Positions 1-6,330 of a stretch of DNA of 9,186 nucleotides are shown here, piece by piece. The notes beneath the pieces were generated by a model. It had not been told where the DNA came from, did not search any database, and saw only the letters and a list, made by a program, of their open reading frames with translations. Position numbers and translations under genes: made by a program. Source of the DNA: Actinomycetes bacterium (GTDB lineage Bacteria > Actinomycetota > Acidimicrobiia > Acidimicrobiales > RAAP-2). How positions within the stretch are numbered: position 1 is the first letter of the stretch; each line of letters begins with the position of its first letter. The stretch lies in NCBI GenBank assembly GCA_021787255.1, contig JAJYMD010000058.1, positions 1 to 9,186 on the forward strand, written 5' to 3'.

Positions 1-317
1 TCACCCACTCGCTCGCCGCGGGGATCGTGTCCGCAGTCGTCTTCCTCGTCTACTGGCAGCTCGAGAACCGCGTCATGAACCCGGTGATCATGAGCCGGAC
101 GGTCAGGGTCAATCCGTTGCTGGTCTTCGTCGCGGTGATCGTGGGTGCGGGGATCGGGATCTGGGTGGGGGGCATCTTCGGCGGCTTCGCGACCGGGCTG
201 ATCGCGATCCCCGCCGCCGCGGCCGGGCAGGCCGTCGTCCTCGACGTGCGCAAGGAGCTCCGGGCCGCCAAGGACTTGCCAGCACCCGGCGACGACGGCA
301 GAGGACTGAGCGGGTAG
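1..317 (+). CDS. AI-2E family transporter (PerM/YdiK-like), C-terminal end, 5' partial
   Basis: The reading frame is open from the first full codon (base 3) to TAG at 315-317, so only the last ~104 residues are present and the true start lies upstream. The visible part has the motif YWQLENRVMNPVIMSRTVRV, then a long hydrophobic, Gly-rich pair of helices (PLLVFVAVIVGAGIGIWVGG and FGGFATGLIAIPAAAAGQ) and a short charged cytoplasmic tail. The YQ-x-EN-x(5)-P motif followed by this last helix pair is the signature of the C-terminus of AI-2E family transporters (PF01594), polytopic inner-membrane proteins. Despite the name, substrates of most members are unknown, so autoinducer export should not be assumed. 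A GTG at 27 is internal and not a believable start because the family motif needs the residues before it. The gene ends 48 bp before ftsH on the same strand. Confidence 0.85.
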   Translation, partial: THSLAAGIVSAVVFLVYWQLENRVMNPVIMSRTVRVNPLLVFVAVIVGAGIGIWVGGIFGGFATGLIAIPAAAAGQAVVLDVRKELRAAKDLPAPGDDGRGLSG

Positions 318-320
318 CCT
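315..320 (+). promoter_or_regulatory. Possible -10 box for ftsH, overlapping the upstream stop codon
   Basis: TAGCCT fits the actinobacterial TANNNT -10 consensus. Its first three bases are the TAG stop codon of the upstream transporter gene. A start about 7 nt downstream (near 327) would give a leader of about 39 nt that includes a small inverted repeat (CCCGA 328-332 / TCGGG 340-344) before the ribosome binding site. No convincing -35 hexamer is seen, so this is a weak inference. Confidence 0.3.
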
Positions 321-365
321 CGTAGTTCCCGACCGCCGATCGGGTGAGGGAGGAGAGAGCGCGGG

Positions 366-2363
366 ATGACCAAGCAGGCGACGCCGCCGCCGGCGGGTGA
401 CAAACCGACCCCGACCGCTCCTCCGCCACCGCCGCCCTGGCGGCACTGGCTGTGGCTGATCGCGCTGATCCTGTTCATCGGACTGTTCTTCGTGCTCCCC
501 ACCACTCGCAAGACACCCTCGGTGACACTGACGTACAGCCAGTTCGTGAAAGACGTCTCCGCGAAGGAGGTGCGCACGGTCACGATCACGTCGAACGGGA
601 CGGCATCGGGGGTCTTGAAGAGCGGCAAGGACTACACGACCGTGATCCCGATGACCCTCGCAGGGCCTCCTTTCCTCGACAAGCTCGAGAGCGAGGGAGT
701 CCAGGTCAAGGCGACAGCGTCGACCACCTCCTTCGGGGACGAGGTGCTCAGCTGGGCCATCCTCTTGCTGCCCTTCCTCATCATCGGCTACCTATGGGTC
801 CGGCTCTCCCGCCGCGGTGTTGGTGGCCTTCAGGGGGCGATGGGGGTCGGCAAGTCCCGGGCCAAGATGTTCGACTCGGACCGCCCCTCCACCACCTTCG
901 CGGATGTCGCCGGGTACACAGGCGCCAAGCGGGAGATCGCCGAGGTCGTGGAGTTCCTGAGGAGCCCCGAGCGCTACCGGCGTGCGGGCGCCGTCGCGCC
1001 GCGCGGCGTGATCATGGTCGGCCCCCCGGGGACGGGCAAGACGCTGCTCGCTCGAGCGGTCGCGGGTGAAGCGTCCGTGCCGTTCTTCTCGGTGACCGGC
1101 TCGAGCTTCGTCGAGATGTTCGTCGGGGTCGGCGCGGCGCGGGTGAGGGATCTGTTCACCGAGGCCCGCAAGCGGGCGCCCGCCATCATCTTCGTCGACG
1201 AGATCGACGCGATCGGCCAGCGCCGGAGCGGCGCGGGGACGGTCGTCTCCAACGACGAGCGCGAGCAGACGCTGAACCAGTTGCTCGCCGAGATGGACGG
1301 GTTCGACCCCTCCGAGGGCATCGTGGTCTTGGCGGCGACCAACCGCCCCGAGGTGCTCGACCCCGCGCTGCTGCGGCCAGGGCGCTTCGATCGCCAGGTC
1401 ACCATCCCCCTGCCGACCCTGTCGGAGCGTGTGGCGATCCTCCGGGTGCACGCTCGGGACAAGCGGCTGGCCCCGAGCGTTGATCTCGACGTGGTGGCAC
1501 GAGGGACCCCCGGCTTCTCGGGCGCGGACCTTGCGAACCTGATCAACGAGGCGGCCATTGTCGCGGTCCGCCACAACCGCGAGGTGCTGGAGGCCTCGGA
1601 CTTCGACGAAGCGCGCGATCGGCTGCTCCTCGGGCGCAGGGAGGGCTCGAACGTGCTCCTGCCCGAGGAGAAGCACTCGGTCGCGGTGCACGAGGCCGGC
1701 CACGCGCTCGTCGCCGCGTACTGCCCGAAGGCTGACCCGGTGAGCAAGGTGACCATCCTGCCGGCCGGCCAGGCGCTCGGGGTGACCCAGCAGCTGCCAC
1801 TGGTCGAGCGCCACCTCTACGGAGAGGACTACCTCTACGACGCGCTCGCGGTGCGCCTCGGTGGGCGGGCCGCAGAGCTCGTGGAGCTGGGCCAGGGCTC
1901 GACGGGCGCGGCGAACGACCTCGCGTCAGCGACCGACCTCGCGATCAAGATGGTGCGTGAGTTCGGGCTGTCCAAGGAGCTGGGTCCCATCGGCTACCCC
2001 GAAGGCGGGTCGGTCTTCCTGGGCGGTGGCGGCCCCGGGCTGTCGAGCCGGCCCTTCGCAGAAGAGACCCAGGCCAAGATCGACGAGCAGGTGGCTTTGC
2101 TCCTCTCCCAAGCCGAGCAACGGGCGGTCGACATCCTGCGCCAGCACCGCGCTCAGCTCCGCCAGCTCGCCGACCTGTTGCTCGCAGACGAGACGGTGGA
2201 CGGTTCCGAGGTCTACAGGATCGCCGGGGTTGCCCAACCGTCGACGCCGGAGAGCGCGCCGGGGCTGGAGCCCGTGAAGGTGCCTGCAGGCAAGGGGTCG
2301 GTCGCGCCGGCGGAGGCGCCGGCAGCGACCTCGATGGTGGTCGACAGGGACCTGCGCACGTAG
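366..2363 (+). CDS. ftsH: ATP-dependent zinc metalloprotease FtsH
   Basis: Membrane-anchored AAA+ protease (665 aa) that forms hexamers and degrades misfolded or unassembled membrane proteins and some cytosolic regulators. A Pro-rich N-terminus (7-24) precedes transmembrane helix 1 (about 28-45), an extracytoplasmic domain (about 46-128) and helix 2 (about 130-148). The AAA+ module shows Walker A GPPGTGKT (219-226), the pore loop MFVGVGA, Walker B with D278-E279 and the second-region-of-homology signature [20 protein letters not shown]. The M41 peptidase domain has HEAGH at 442-446 (zinc ligands H442 and H446, catalytic E443) and the likely third ligand D518 in [13 protein letters not shown]. 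All key residues are present, so the enzyme should be active. The last ~35 residues are a Pro/Ala-rich tail. The ATG is preceded by AGGAGA at 351-356, a good ribosome binding site. Length is near the family norm (about 600-800 aa). Whether it is the only FtsH in the genome cannot be seen. Confidence 0.97.
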   Translation: MTKQATPPPAGDKPTPTAPPPPPPWRHWLWLIALILFIGLFFVLPTTRKTPSVTLTYSQFVKDVSAKEVRTVTITSNGTASGVLKSGKDYTTVIPMTLAGPPFLDKLESEGVQVKATASTTSFGDEVLSWAILLLPFLIIGYLWVRLSRRGVGGLQGAMGVGKSRAKMFDSDRPSTTFADVAGYTGAKREIAEVVEFLRSPERYRRAGAVAPRGVIMVGPPGTGKTLLARAVAGEASVPFFSVTGSSFVEMFVGVGAARVRDLFTEARKRAPAIIFVDEIDAIGQRRSGAGTVVSNDEREQTLNQLLAEMDGFDPSEGIVVLAATNRPEVLDPALLRPGRFDRQVTIPLPTLSERVAILRVHARDKRLAPSVDLDVVARGTPGFSGADLANLINEAAIVAVRHNREVLEASDFDEARDRLLLGRREGSNVLLPEEKHSVAVHEAGHALVAAYCPKADPVSKVTILPAGQALGVTQQLPLVERHLYGEDYLYDALAVRLGGRAAELVELGQGSTGAANDLASATDLAIKMVREFGLSKELGPIGYPEGGSVFLGGGGPGLSSRPFAEETQAKIDEQVALLLSQAEQRAVDILRQHRAQLRQLADLLLADETVDGSEVYRIAGVAQPSTPESAPGLEPVKVPAGKGSVAPAEAPAATSMVVDRDLRT

Positions 2364-2431
2364 GAGATCACCGGGCACCGGCCCTGGCACCGTTGCCTGC
2401 GATCCTCTCCGCCGAGCGCAAGGATGTCGCG

Positions 2432-3499
2432 GTGCTCTCGGTTCCGCGCCGATGGTCCGACCTCGACCCCGCCTGGATGAGCGCCGCCCTCAGCCGGCGG
2501 TACCCCGGGATCGTGATCCAAGACCTCGAGGTCGGCGCCATGGAGGAGGGCACGAACGCCACGGCGCGCGTGGCGCTGTCGCTCGCCGAGGGCGACGGCC
2601 CGCCTTCGGTGTTCGTGAAAGGGCCTGGGAGGCCCCTGCACCGCATGGCACTGCTCGCCCTCGGGGCGCTTTCGACCGAGGCACGCTTGGCGGATGCCGG
2701 TGCGAGCTTCCCTCTCGAACACCCCGCCTTCCTCGCGGGTGGCGTGGACTGGCGCCGTGCTGCCTGTGTGGTGGTGACCCAGGACGTGGTGGCCGCTGGA
2801 GGGGCGCCCTGTGACGCTCGGACGCCGCTCTCCGTCGACGCCGTCCGCAATGGGCTCCAGGGCCTCGCCGCGCTGCACGCGTCGTACTGGGAGAGGCCGA
2901 TGCCCGCGGCGCTCGGGTACTTGGGGTATTGGCGCCTTGGGCCGATCCTGCGCGCGATCTCGGTCGCCAGCCTTTCGCGAGGCCTTCGGCTGGCCACCGA
3001 GCACCTGGAGGGGGAGTGGTGCCTGCCCCGAGACGTCGGCGCGGGGAGGCTCTCCCGCCAGTTCCGGCGCAGCGCCGCGATCACGGCCTCGTGGCCCCGT
3101 ACGGTCCTGCACGGCGATCCCCACCTGGGCAATGCCTACATCGCAGCCGACGGGCGCACCGGCTTCTTCGACTGGCAGCTCACGCGTCTCGGCCATTGGT
3201 CCCACGACGTGGGCTACTTCCTTGTAAGCGCGCTCGGGGTCGAGGACCGGCGCCGCCACGAGCGCGAGCTGCTCGCCGCCTATCTCGACGCCCTCGGCCG
3301 CGCTGGGGTGCGGCCACCGTCGGGGGCTTCGGCGTGGGAGCGGTACCGCGGGACGCCGGCGTTCGGTCTCGCGACGTGGCTACACACCCTCTCCTTCGGC
3401 TCGCTCCAGAGGACTGACGTGTGCATGGCGATCATTCGCAGGTTCGCCGCCGCCTACGAGGACCTCGAGACGGGCGGAGCCGACGTCGCCGTGCCCTGA
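2432..3499 (+). CDS. APH / ecdysteroid-kinase-like phosphotransferase
   Basis: A protein-kinase-fold small-molecule kinase (355 aa from the GTG chosen here). The catalytic loop reads HGDPHLGN (227-234), with catalytic Asp D229 and metal-binding N234. The DFG-equivalent is FFDWQ with D247, followed by the HDVGYFL helix that is usual in aminoglycoside phosphotransferase (PF01636) and ecdysteroid-kinase/CHK-like proteins. In the N-lobe, VFVKGP gives a plausible ATP-anchoring Lys. These families phosphorylate hydroxyls of antibiotics, choline, sugars, steroids or CoA-linked substrates, and the sequence does not reveal which. Antibiotic resistance should not be assumed. The frame is open from TTG 2393, but that codon lacks a ribosome binding site; GTG 2432 has AAGGA at 2420-2424, 7 nt upstream, and is preferred. 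The gene begins 68 bp after ftsH, with no obvious promoter, so co-transcription with ftsH is possible. Confidence 0.85.
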   Translation: MLSVPRRWSDLDPAWMSAALSRRYPGIVIQDLEVGAMEEGTNATARVALSLAEGDGPPSVFVKGPGRPLHRMALLALGALSTEARLADAGASFPLEHPAFLAGGVDWRRAACVVVTQDVVAAGGAPCDARTPLSVDAVRNGLQGLAALHASYWERPMPAALGYLGYWRLGPILRAISVASLSRGLRLATEHLEGEWCLPRDVGAGRLSRQFRRSAAITASWPRTVLHGDPHLGNAYIAADGRTGFFDWQLTRLGHWSHDVGYFLVSALGVEDRRRHERELLAAYLDALGRAGVRPPSGASAWERYRGTPAFGLATWLHTLSFGSLQRTDVCMAIIRRFAAAYEDLETGGADVAVP

Positions 3500-3530
3500 G
3501 CCGCTCCTGGTGCCCGCACCGCCAAGCGGC
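3500..3530 (+). terminator. Possible stem-loop terminator after the phosphotransferase gene
   Basis: Directly after the stop codon, GCCGCT (3500-3505) pairs with AGCGGC (3525-3530). A nested stem GGTG (3509-3512) / CACC (3517-3520) lies inside it. There is no T-run, which is common for actinobacterial terminators but makes the call uncertain. It fits with pdxH having its own promoter just downstream. Confidence 0.35.
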
Positions 3531-3561
3531 CTGGCTCACCGCTCGGGCCTCTCCGGTGGTG

Positions 3562-3567
3562 GATACT
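3562..3567 (+). promoter_or_regulatory. Possible -10 box giving a leaderless pdxH mRNA
   Basis: GATACT is a near-consensus -10 hexamer placed exactly 7 nt before the pdxH ATG at 3575, so transcription would begin at or next to the start codon. No good Shine-Dalgarno sequence is present at the usual distance, which supports a leaderless message. Inference from spacing only. Confidence 0.4.
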
Positions 3568-3574
3568 GGCCGGC

Positions 3575-4156
3575 ATGGACGTCACTGATCTCGACCGCGA
3601 CCCGCTGCGCCAGCTCGACGAGTGGTTCGAGGCGGCGCGTGCCGCCGGGGACCCGATGCCTGAGGCGATGTGCCTTGCGACGGCCAGTCGTGACGGCGAG
3701 CCCTCGGCACGCTACGTCCTCATGCGCGGGAGGGACGAGGGCGTGGTGTTCTTCACCGACTACGGCAGCGAGAAGGCCAGGGACATCGAGCAGAACCCGA
3801 AGGCAGCGGTGGTGCTCCACTGGTACGTCCCGGTGCACCGGCAGGTGCGGATCAGCGGGACGGTCCTCAAGACCACCGCAGAGGAGTCGGACCGCTACTG
3901 GCTGAGCCGTCCCGCGGCGTCCCGGCGGAGTGCGGTCGCCTCCTACCAGAGCTCGGTCGTCGCGACGAGAGACGAGCTCGAGGCGGCGGTGGCAGCACTC
4001 GGGGACTCGGAGCCGGAACGGCCGGGACGGTGGGGCGGCTATCGCATCATCCCTGCCGTGGTCGAATTCTGGGAGGAGCAGCCGTTCCGCCTGCACGACC
4101 GCATCCGATTCCTGCGCGAGGGGGTCGGCTGGCGCGTCGAGCGTCTGGCACCATGA
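3575..4156 (+). CDS. pdxH: Pyridoxine/pyridoxamine 5'-phosphate oxidase PdxH
   Basis: FMN-dependent oxidase (193 aa) that converts pyridoxine 5'-phosphate and pyridoxamine 5'-phosphate to pyridoxal 5'-phosphate with O2, the last step of vitamin B6 salvage; cytosolic homodimer. The protein follows the family end to end: DPLRQLDEWF at the start, ARYVLMRG (45-52) and FFTDYGSEKARDIEQNP (59-75) in the FMN-binding split barrel, RQVRISG (89-95), SRPAASRRSAVASYQSS, and the C-terminal signature FRLHDRIRF...WRVERLAP. R172 and H174 match the substrate-binding Arg-x-His (R197/H199 of E. coli PdxH, recalled). The E. coli RIVLLK segment reads RYVLMR, so the Lys is replaced by R51, a conservative change at a PLP-contact position. 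It is about 25 residues shorter at the N-terminus than the E. coli enzyme, as many family members are. It converges with the reductoisomerase-like gene across 38 bp. Confidence 0.95.
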   Translation: MDVTDLDRDPLRQLDEWFEAARAAGDPMPEAMCLATASRDGEPSARYVLMRGRDEGVVFFTDYGSEKARDIEQNPKAAVVLHWYVPVHRQVRISGTVLKTTAEESDRYWLSRPAASRRSAVASYQSSVVATRDELEAAVAALGDSEPERPGRWGGYRIIPAVVEFWEEQPFRLHDRIRFLREGVGWRVERLAP

Positions 4157-4163
4157 CGAGAGC

Positions 4164-4176
4164 ACGGCTGTGCCGT
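4164..4176. terminator. Weak hairpin in the pdxH / reductoisomerase-like convergent gap
   Basis: ACGGC (4164-4168) and GCCGT (4172-4176) form a 5-bp stem with a 3-nt loop in the 38-bp gap between the two convergent stop codons. It could serve either strand. It is short, has no T-run, and could be chance in GC-rich DNA. Confidence 0.25.
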
Positions 4177-4194
4177 ACGTGCATCAGCGCTGCG

Positions 4195-5196
4195 TCAGGA
4201 CCGGGCCGCGCCGCTCCGCCCCGACGCGCGCACCTCTGCCTCGGCGCGTGAGAGCGGGTCGTCGCCCGCGATCATGGCGTCGATCAGTGCCTTGGTGGGA
4301 GACCCCGCAGCCAGCTCTTCTTGGAAGCGTCGAGCGAACGCACCGCTCGAGATGTCCTCGAGCGTCTCGGTGAATCGCCGTCGCAGTGCCTCCTGGTCGA
4401 CGTCGGCCAGCCGGAGGAAGCCCCCGAAGGCCGCCGAATGGCCATGGAGACGCACGCCGGGGAAGAACCCGCGCTCGGCGAAGGCGTCCCAGGTGGCGCC
4501 CATCTCCCCGGACAGGTACAGCTCGAGGACGAGCGCGTCGGGAGGAAGGCCTCGTGCAGCACCGACCTCGAACGCCGAGAGCACCGCCGCGCCGAGCAGC
4601 GGCCCCACGGTCTGCTCGACGTAGAGGTCGAGCACCGCCTCGTCGGCCGCGGAGACGTGCAGGGCTCCCGAGCGCAGCGTGCCGAAGCCCGACGCGAGCG
4701 CGAGCAGGCGACGCTGGGCGTCACCCGTTGCATCCTGCTCGACGGACACGTAGCTGTAGAAGCCCTTCCCCTGGGTGTAGAGGGCTCGGATCCGTGCTCC
4801 GATCATGCGTGGGGCGAGCAGGACCACGTCGACGTCGTCAGGGGGCTTCACGAGATCGAAGGCGAGCGGGTACCCCGACGAGAAGCACAGGAGGGCGCCG
4901 GGCGCAGGCCGCACCGAATTGGCGGGGGCGAGCATGTCGGTCAGGACCTCGTCGGGCAGTGCGAACCACAGCACGTCGTAGCGCGCCAGCGCGTCCGCGA
5001 TGTCCAGCACCTCGAAGCCGTCCTCGCGGGCCTGTCGGCCATCGGCGTCTTGGCGGCTGGCGACCACGACCTCGAGACCGCTGTCGCGCAGGTTCAGGGC
5101 CGCCGGGCGCCCGAGGTTCCCGTACCCGACGACGGCGATCCGCCGACCCTCGAGGGCGCTCGGGTCTGCGTCGCTCTCGTGGTACCAGGTGGCCAT
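4195..5196 (-). CDS. Ketol-acid reductoisomerase-like protein (IlvC homologue with altered active site)
   Basis: 333 aa, the size of a class I ketol-acid reductoisomerase (the NADPH- and Mg-dependent second step of valine/isoleucine synthesis). Its opening, WYHESDADPSALEGRRIAVV then GYGNLG (24-29), matches IlvC proteins of the type FYDDDADLS...GYGSQG. The cofactor-binding Rossmann domain continues through LNLRDSGLEVVV and a loop with S47, R48 and R54. The all-alpha domain has D190-x3-E194 (LDLYVEQ), matching the family's first metal ligands. Compared with class I numbering as I recall it, H107 is S107, K130 is R130 (LAPR instead of APK), E226/E230 are displaced (E225, E231) and S251 is H251. 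It may therefore be inactive as IlvC or act on another substrate. M1 at 5196 has an AGGAGA ribosome binding site 8 nt upstream, so an in-frame ATG at 5292 is not used. No ilvB or ilvN is nearby, so it is not in an ilvBNC operon. Confidence 0.85.
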   Translation of the reverse strand: MATWYHESDADPSALEGRRIAVVGYGNLGRPAALNLRDSGLEVVVASRQDADGRQAREDGFEVLDIADALARYDVLWFALPDEVLTDMLAPANSVRPAPGALLCFSSGYPLAFDLVKPPDDVDVVLLAPRMIGARIRALYTQGKGFYSYVSVEQDATGDAQRRLLALASGFGTLRSGALHVSAADEAVLDLYVEQTVGPLLGAAVLSAFEVGAARGLPPDALVLELYLSGEMGATWDAFAERGFFPGVRLHGHSAAFGGFLRLADVDQEALRRRFTETLEDISSGAFARRFQEELAAGSPTKALIDAMIAGDDPLSRAEAEVRASGRSGAARS

Positions 5197-5262
5197 GGGG
5201 CCCTTCTCCTTCCAGCTCGGACTTCCGCCGTTGGCCCGTTGGCTCGACTGGGCATCGGATCG

Positions 5263-5278
5263 CCCCGGCGTACCGGGG
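5263..5278 (-). promoter_or_regulatory. Stable hairpin in the reductoisomerase-like leader
   Basis: On the minus strand CCCCGG-TACG-CCGGGG forms a perfect 6-bp all-GC stem closed by a UACG tetraloop. It lies in the 126-bp gap before the reductoisomerase-like gene and just downstream of a -10-like box. It could be a leader structure that stabilises or attenuates the message, or a terminator for the upstream small membrane protein gene. No U-run follows. Confidence 0.35.
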
Positions 5279-5290
5279 GGATCGGTCCTC

Positions 5291-5296
5291 ATGCTA
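5291..5296 (-). promoter_or_regulatory. Possible -10 box for the reductoisomerase-like gene
   Basis: Minus-strand TAGCAT fits TANNNT. A start near 5284 would give a leader of about 88 nt holding the 5263-5278 hairpin and ending at the AGGAGA ribosome binding site. No clear -35 element. Confidence 0.3.
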
Positions 5297-5322
5297 CGGC
5301 GGGAGGAAGCCCGCAGCCTCGG

Positions 5323-5616
5323 TCAGCGCCGGGCGCGCGGGAGCTGGAACCTGGCGACCGAGAACCCGAAGAGGACCGGGATGTCCACGGCGAAGATGAA
5401 GAGCGACAGGGTGAGCAGGACGAGCATCCCCCCGCGCGTCCCGTCGTAGACGAAGACGTACTCGAGGATTCCGGCGATGACCGCGTAGGCGAGGAGCGCC
5501 CACTTCGCCACGACGAAGAAGGTGTCCCAGGCAAAGTCGCGAAGACCGGCGACGGGACTGACCGGGGAGCAGGACTGATGGGAGCCGCACAGCGGGAGCC
5601 CGAGGGCGGTGATCAC
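5323..5616 (-). CDS. Small two-helix membrane protein, function unknown
   Basis: A 97-residue hydrophobic protein that I do not recognise. It has two predicted membrane helices, about residues 32-56 (TFFVVAKWALLAYAVIAGIL and following) and 63-87 (GGMLVLLTLSLFIFAVDIPV and following), separated by the short loop YDGTRG. It ends in a basic tail (ARFQLPRARR), which would favour a cytoplasmic C-terminus. The N-terminal ~30 residues are not strongly hydrophobic and carry two Cys (10 and 16). The GTG at 5616 is the first sensible start, but it has no strong ribosome binding site, so the N-terminus is uncertain; the frame stays open further upstream. Codons are GC-rich at third positions in this frame and the hydrophobic pattern is coherent, which argues that it is real. 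It is transcribed away from the histidine phosphatase gene and lies 126 bp upstream of the reductoisomerase-like gene on the same strand. Confidence 0.6.
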   Translation of the reverse strand: MITALGLPLCGSHQSCSPVSPVAGLRDFAWDTFFVVAKWALLAYAVIAGILEYVFVYDGTRGGMLVLLTLSLFIFAVDIPVLFGFSVARFQLPRARR

Positions 5617-5680
5617 TGGCGCGAGGCGCGGCCTGGGCGCCGCCGCGCCCCCGACGCTTCGGCGCCTCTGCCGGCTCGCG

Positions 5681-5686
5681 TAGCGT
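5681..5686 (+). promoter_or_regulatory. Possible -10 box giving a leaderless histidine phosphatase mRNA
   Basis: TAGCGT fits TANNNT and lies exactly 7 nt before ATG 5694, the same geometry as at pdxH. It overlaps the alternative GTG start at 5685, which would not be transcribed in frame from this promoter, so it supports ATG 5694. Confidence 0.4.
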
Positions 5687-5693
5687 GACGCGG

Positions 5694-6209
5694 ATGGAGG
5701 TGTTGCTGGTCCGGCATGCACATGCCGGCGCGAAGGACCGTTGGAGTGGCGACGACCGGCTTCGCCCACTCAGTGCGCGCGGGCGGGGCGAGGCCCTCGC
5801 CCTGGTCGAGCTGCTCGCGCCCTACCGGCCCCGGCAGGTGCTCTCCAGCCCGCTCCTGCGTTGCGTGCAGACGGTACAGCCCCTCGCGGCGCACCTCGGC
5901 CTGCCGGTCGAGACCTCCGAGGCTCTCGGGCCGCGGGCAGATCGAGATGCTGCGCGCCTGGTGCGGTCCCTCGCTTCGGGGACCCGTGCCGTCGTGGTCT
6001 GCACGCACGGAGAGACGATCGAAGCGCTCCAGAGGCGGCTGGCACGCCCCGGACACCTCGCCTTCGGGCCGGGGAGCGAGCACGAGAAGGGCTCGGTGTG
6101 GGTGCTCGGCGGGAGCGGCGGCCGATTCGCCGACGCCATCTACCTGCGGCCGGGACAGGGTCCGAGGAGGGTCCTGAACGCGCAGCGATCGCCGCACGCA
6201 GAGTCCTGA
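5694..6209 (+). CDS. Histidine phosphatase family protein (SixA / MutT1 C-terminal domain type)
   Basis: A single-domain histidine (phosphoglycerate-mutase-fold) phosphatase of 171 aa. The nucleophile motif is LLVRHAHAG with H8 and R7. A second active-site Arg is R56 in LSSPLLRCVQT, and the second catalytic His is H105 in CTHGE. The stretch RWSGDDRLRPLSARGRGEAL with LVELLAPYRP closely resembles the C-terminal phosphatase domain of mycobacterial MutT1 (RWKGDDxxRPLxxRGxxQAxALVPLL), recalled from memory. SixA proteins remove phosphate from histidine-phosphotransfer domains; the MutT1 partner domain acts in nucleotide clean-up. No Nudix domain is fused or adjacent here, so the substrate is open. 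The C-terminal ~20 residues are Arg/Ser-rich and may be disordered. ATG 5694 is preferred over GTG 5685 because the motif begins immediately after it and the -10-like box overlaps the GTG. Confidence 0.88.
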   Translation: MEVLLVRHAHAGAKDRWSGDDRLRPLSARGRGEALALVELLAPYRPRQVLSSPLLRCVQTVQPLAAHLGLPVETSEALGPRADRDAARLVRSLASGTRAVVVCTHGETIEALQRRLARPGHLAFGPGSEHEKGSVWVLGGSGGRFADAIYLRPGQGPRRVLNAQRSPHAES

Positions 6210-6243
6210 GGACGCGCAAGGTTTGAGGTCGAGAGGACGTCGG

Positions 6244-6249
6244 TAGAAT
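6244..6249 (+). promoter_or_regulatory. Orphan -10 box in the convergent gap
   Basis: TAGAAT is a strong match to the -10 consensus, with TTGAGG (6223-6228) as a possible -35 at a short 15-bp spacing. No plus-strand gene follows it, as the next gene is on the minus strand. It would begin transcription near 6256 and read into the hairpin at 6287-6327. Confidence 0.4.
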
Positions 6250-6255
6250 TGATCA

Positions 6256-6330
6256 GCCTGGTCCGATGGCCAGGTGCCAGCCAATGACGAGGCCCCTGGT
6301 AACCCCCCTCCGCCCCAGGGGCTTCGTCGC
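6256..6330 (+). ncRNA. Candidate small structured RNA with a C6 loop
   Basis: About 75 nt between the orphan -10 box and the end of a strong stem-loop. It can form hairpin 1, CCTGG (6257-6261) / CCAGG (6270-6274), and then the 13-bp hairpin at 6287-6327 whose loop includes six consecutive C (within 6300-6314). C-rich loops are the hallmark of actinobacterial 6C sRNAs, but that family has two such loops and only one is visible, so membership is not claimed. It may simply be the convergent terminator plus a chance -10 box. Confidence 0.3.
6287..6327. terminator. Strong stem-loop, likely bidirectional terminator
   Basis: ACGAGGCCCCTGG (6287-6299) pairs with CCAGGGGCTTCGT (6315-6327): 13 positions, with one G-U wobble in the plus-strand RNA, around a 15-nt loop containing CCCCCC. 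It sits between the convergent histidine phosphatase gene (ends 6209) and acyl-CoA synthetase gene (ends 6361), where a shared terminator is expected. There is no long T-run on either side. Confidence 0.6.

Noticed and set aside
792..1814. A 340-codon minus-strand open frame inside ftsH
   Set aside because: Antisense shadow of the conserved AAA+ and protease domains; composition rich in Arg, His and Asp with no motif.
2393..2431. TTG start for the phosphotransferase
   Set aside because: No ribosome binding site precedes it, whereas GTG 2432 has AAGGA 7 nt upstream. It remains possible but less likely.
2213..3259. A 348-codon minus-strand open frame across the end of ftsH and the phosphotransferase gene
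   Set aside because: It spans two well-supported genes on the other strand and shows no coherent domain.
5197..5292. Upstream ATG at 5292 for the reductoisomerase-like gene
   Set aside because: IlvC proteins begin just before the DAD-LS segment. The ATG at 5196 fits this and has an ideal ribosome binding site; the 32 extra residues are Ser/Gly/Pro-rich and unlike the family.
4321..5688. A 455-codon plus-strand open frame
   Set aside because: It lies antisense to the reductoisomerase-like gene and the small membrane protein gene. Its translation is Arg/Glu/Gly-rich without family motifs, as expected for a shadow in high-GC DNA.
6300..6314. Assignment of the C6-loop hairpin to the 6C RNA family
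   Set aside because: The family requires two C-rich loops; only one is seen and the rest of the consensus could not be compared, so only a candidate RNA is reported.
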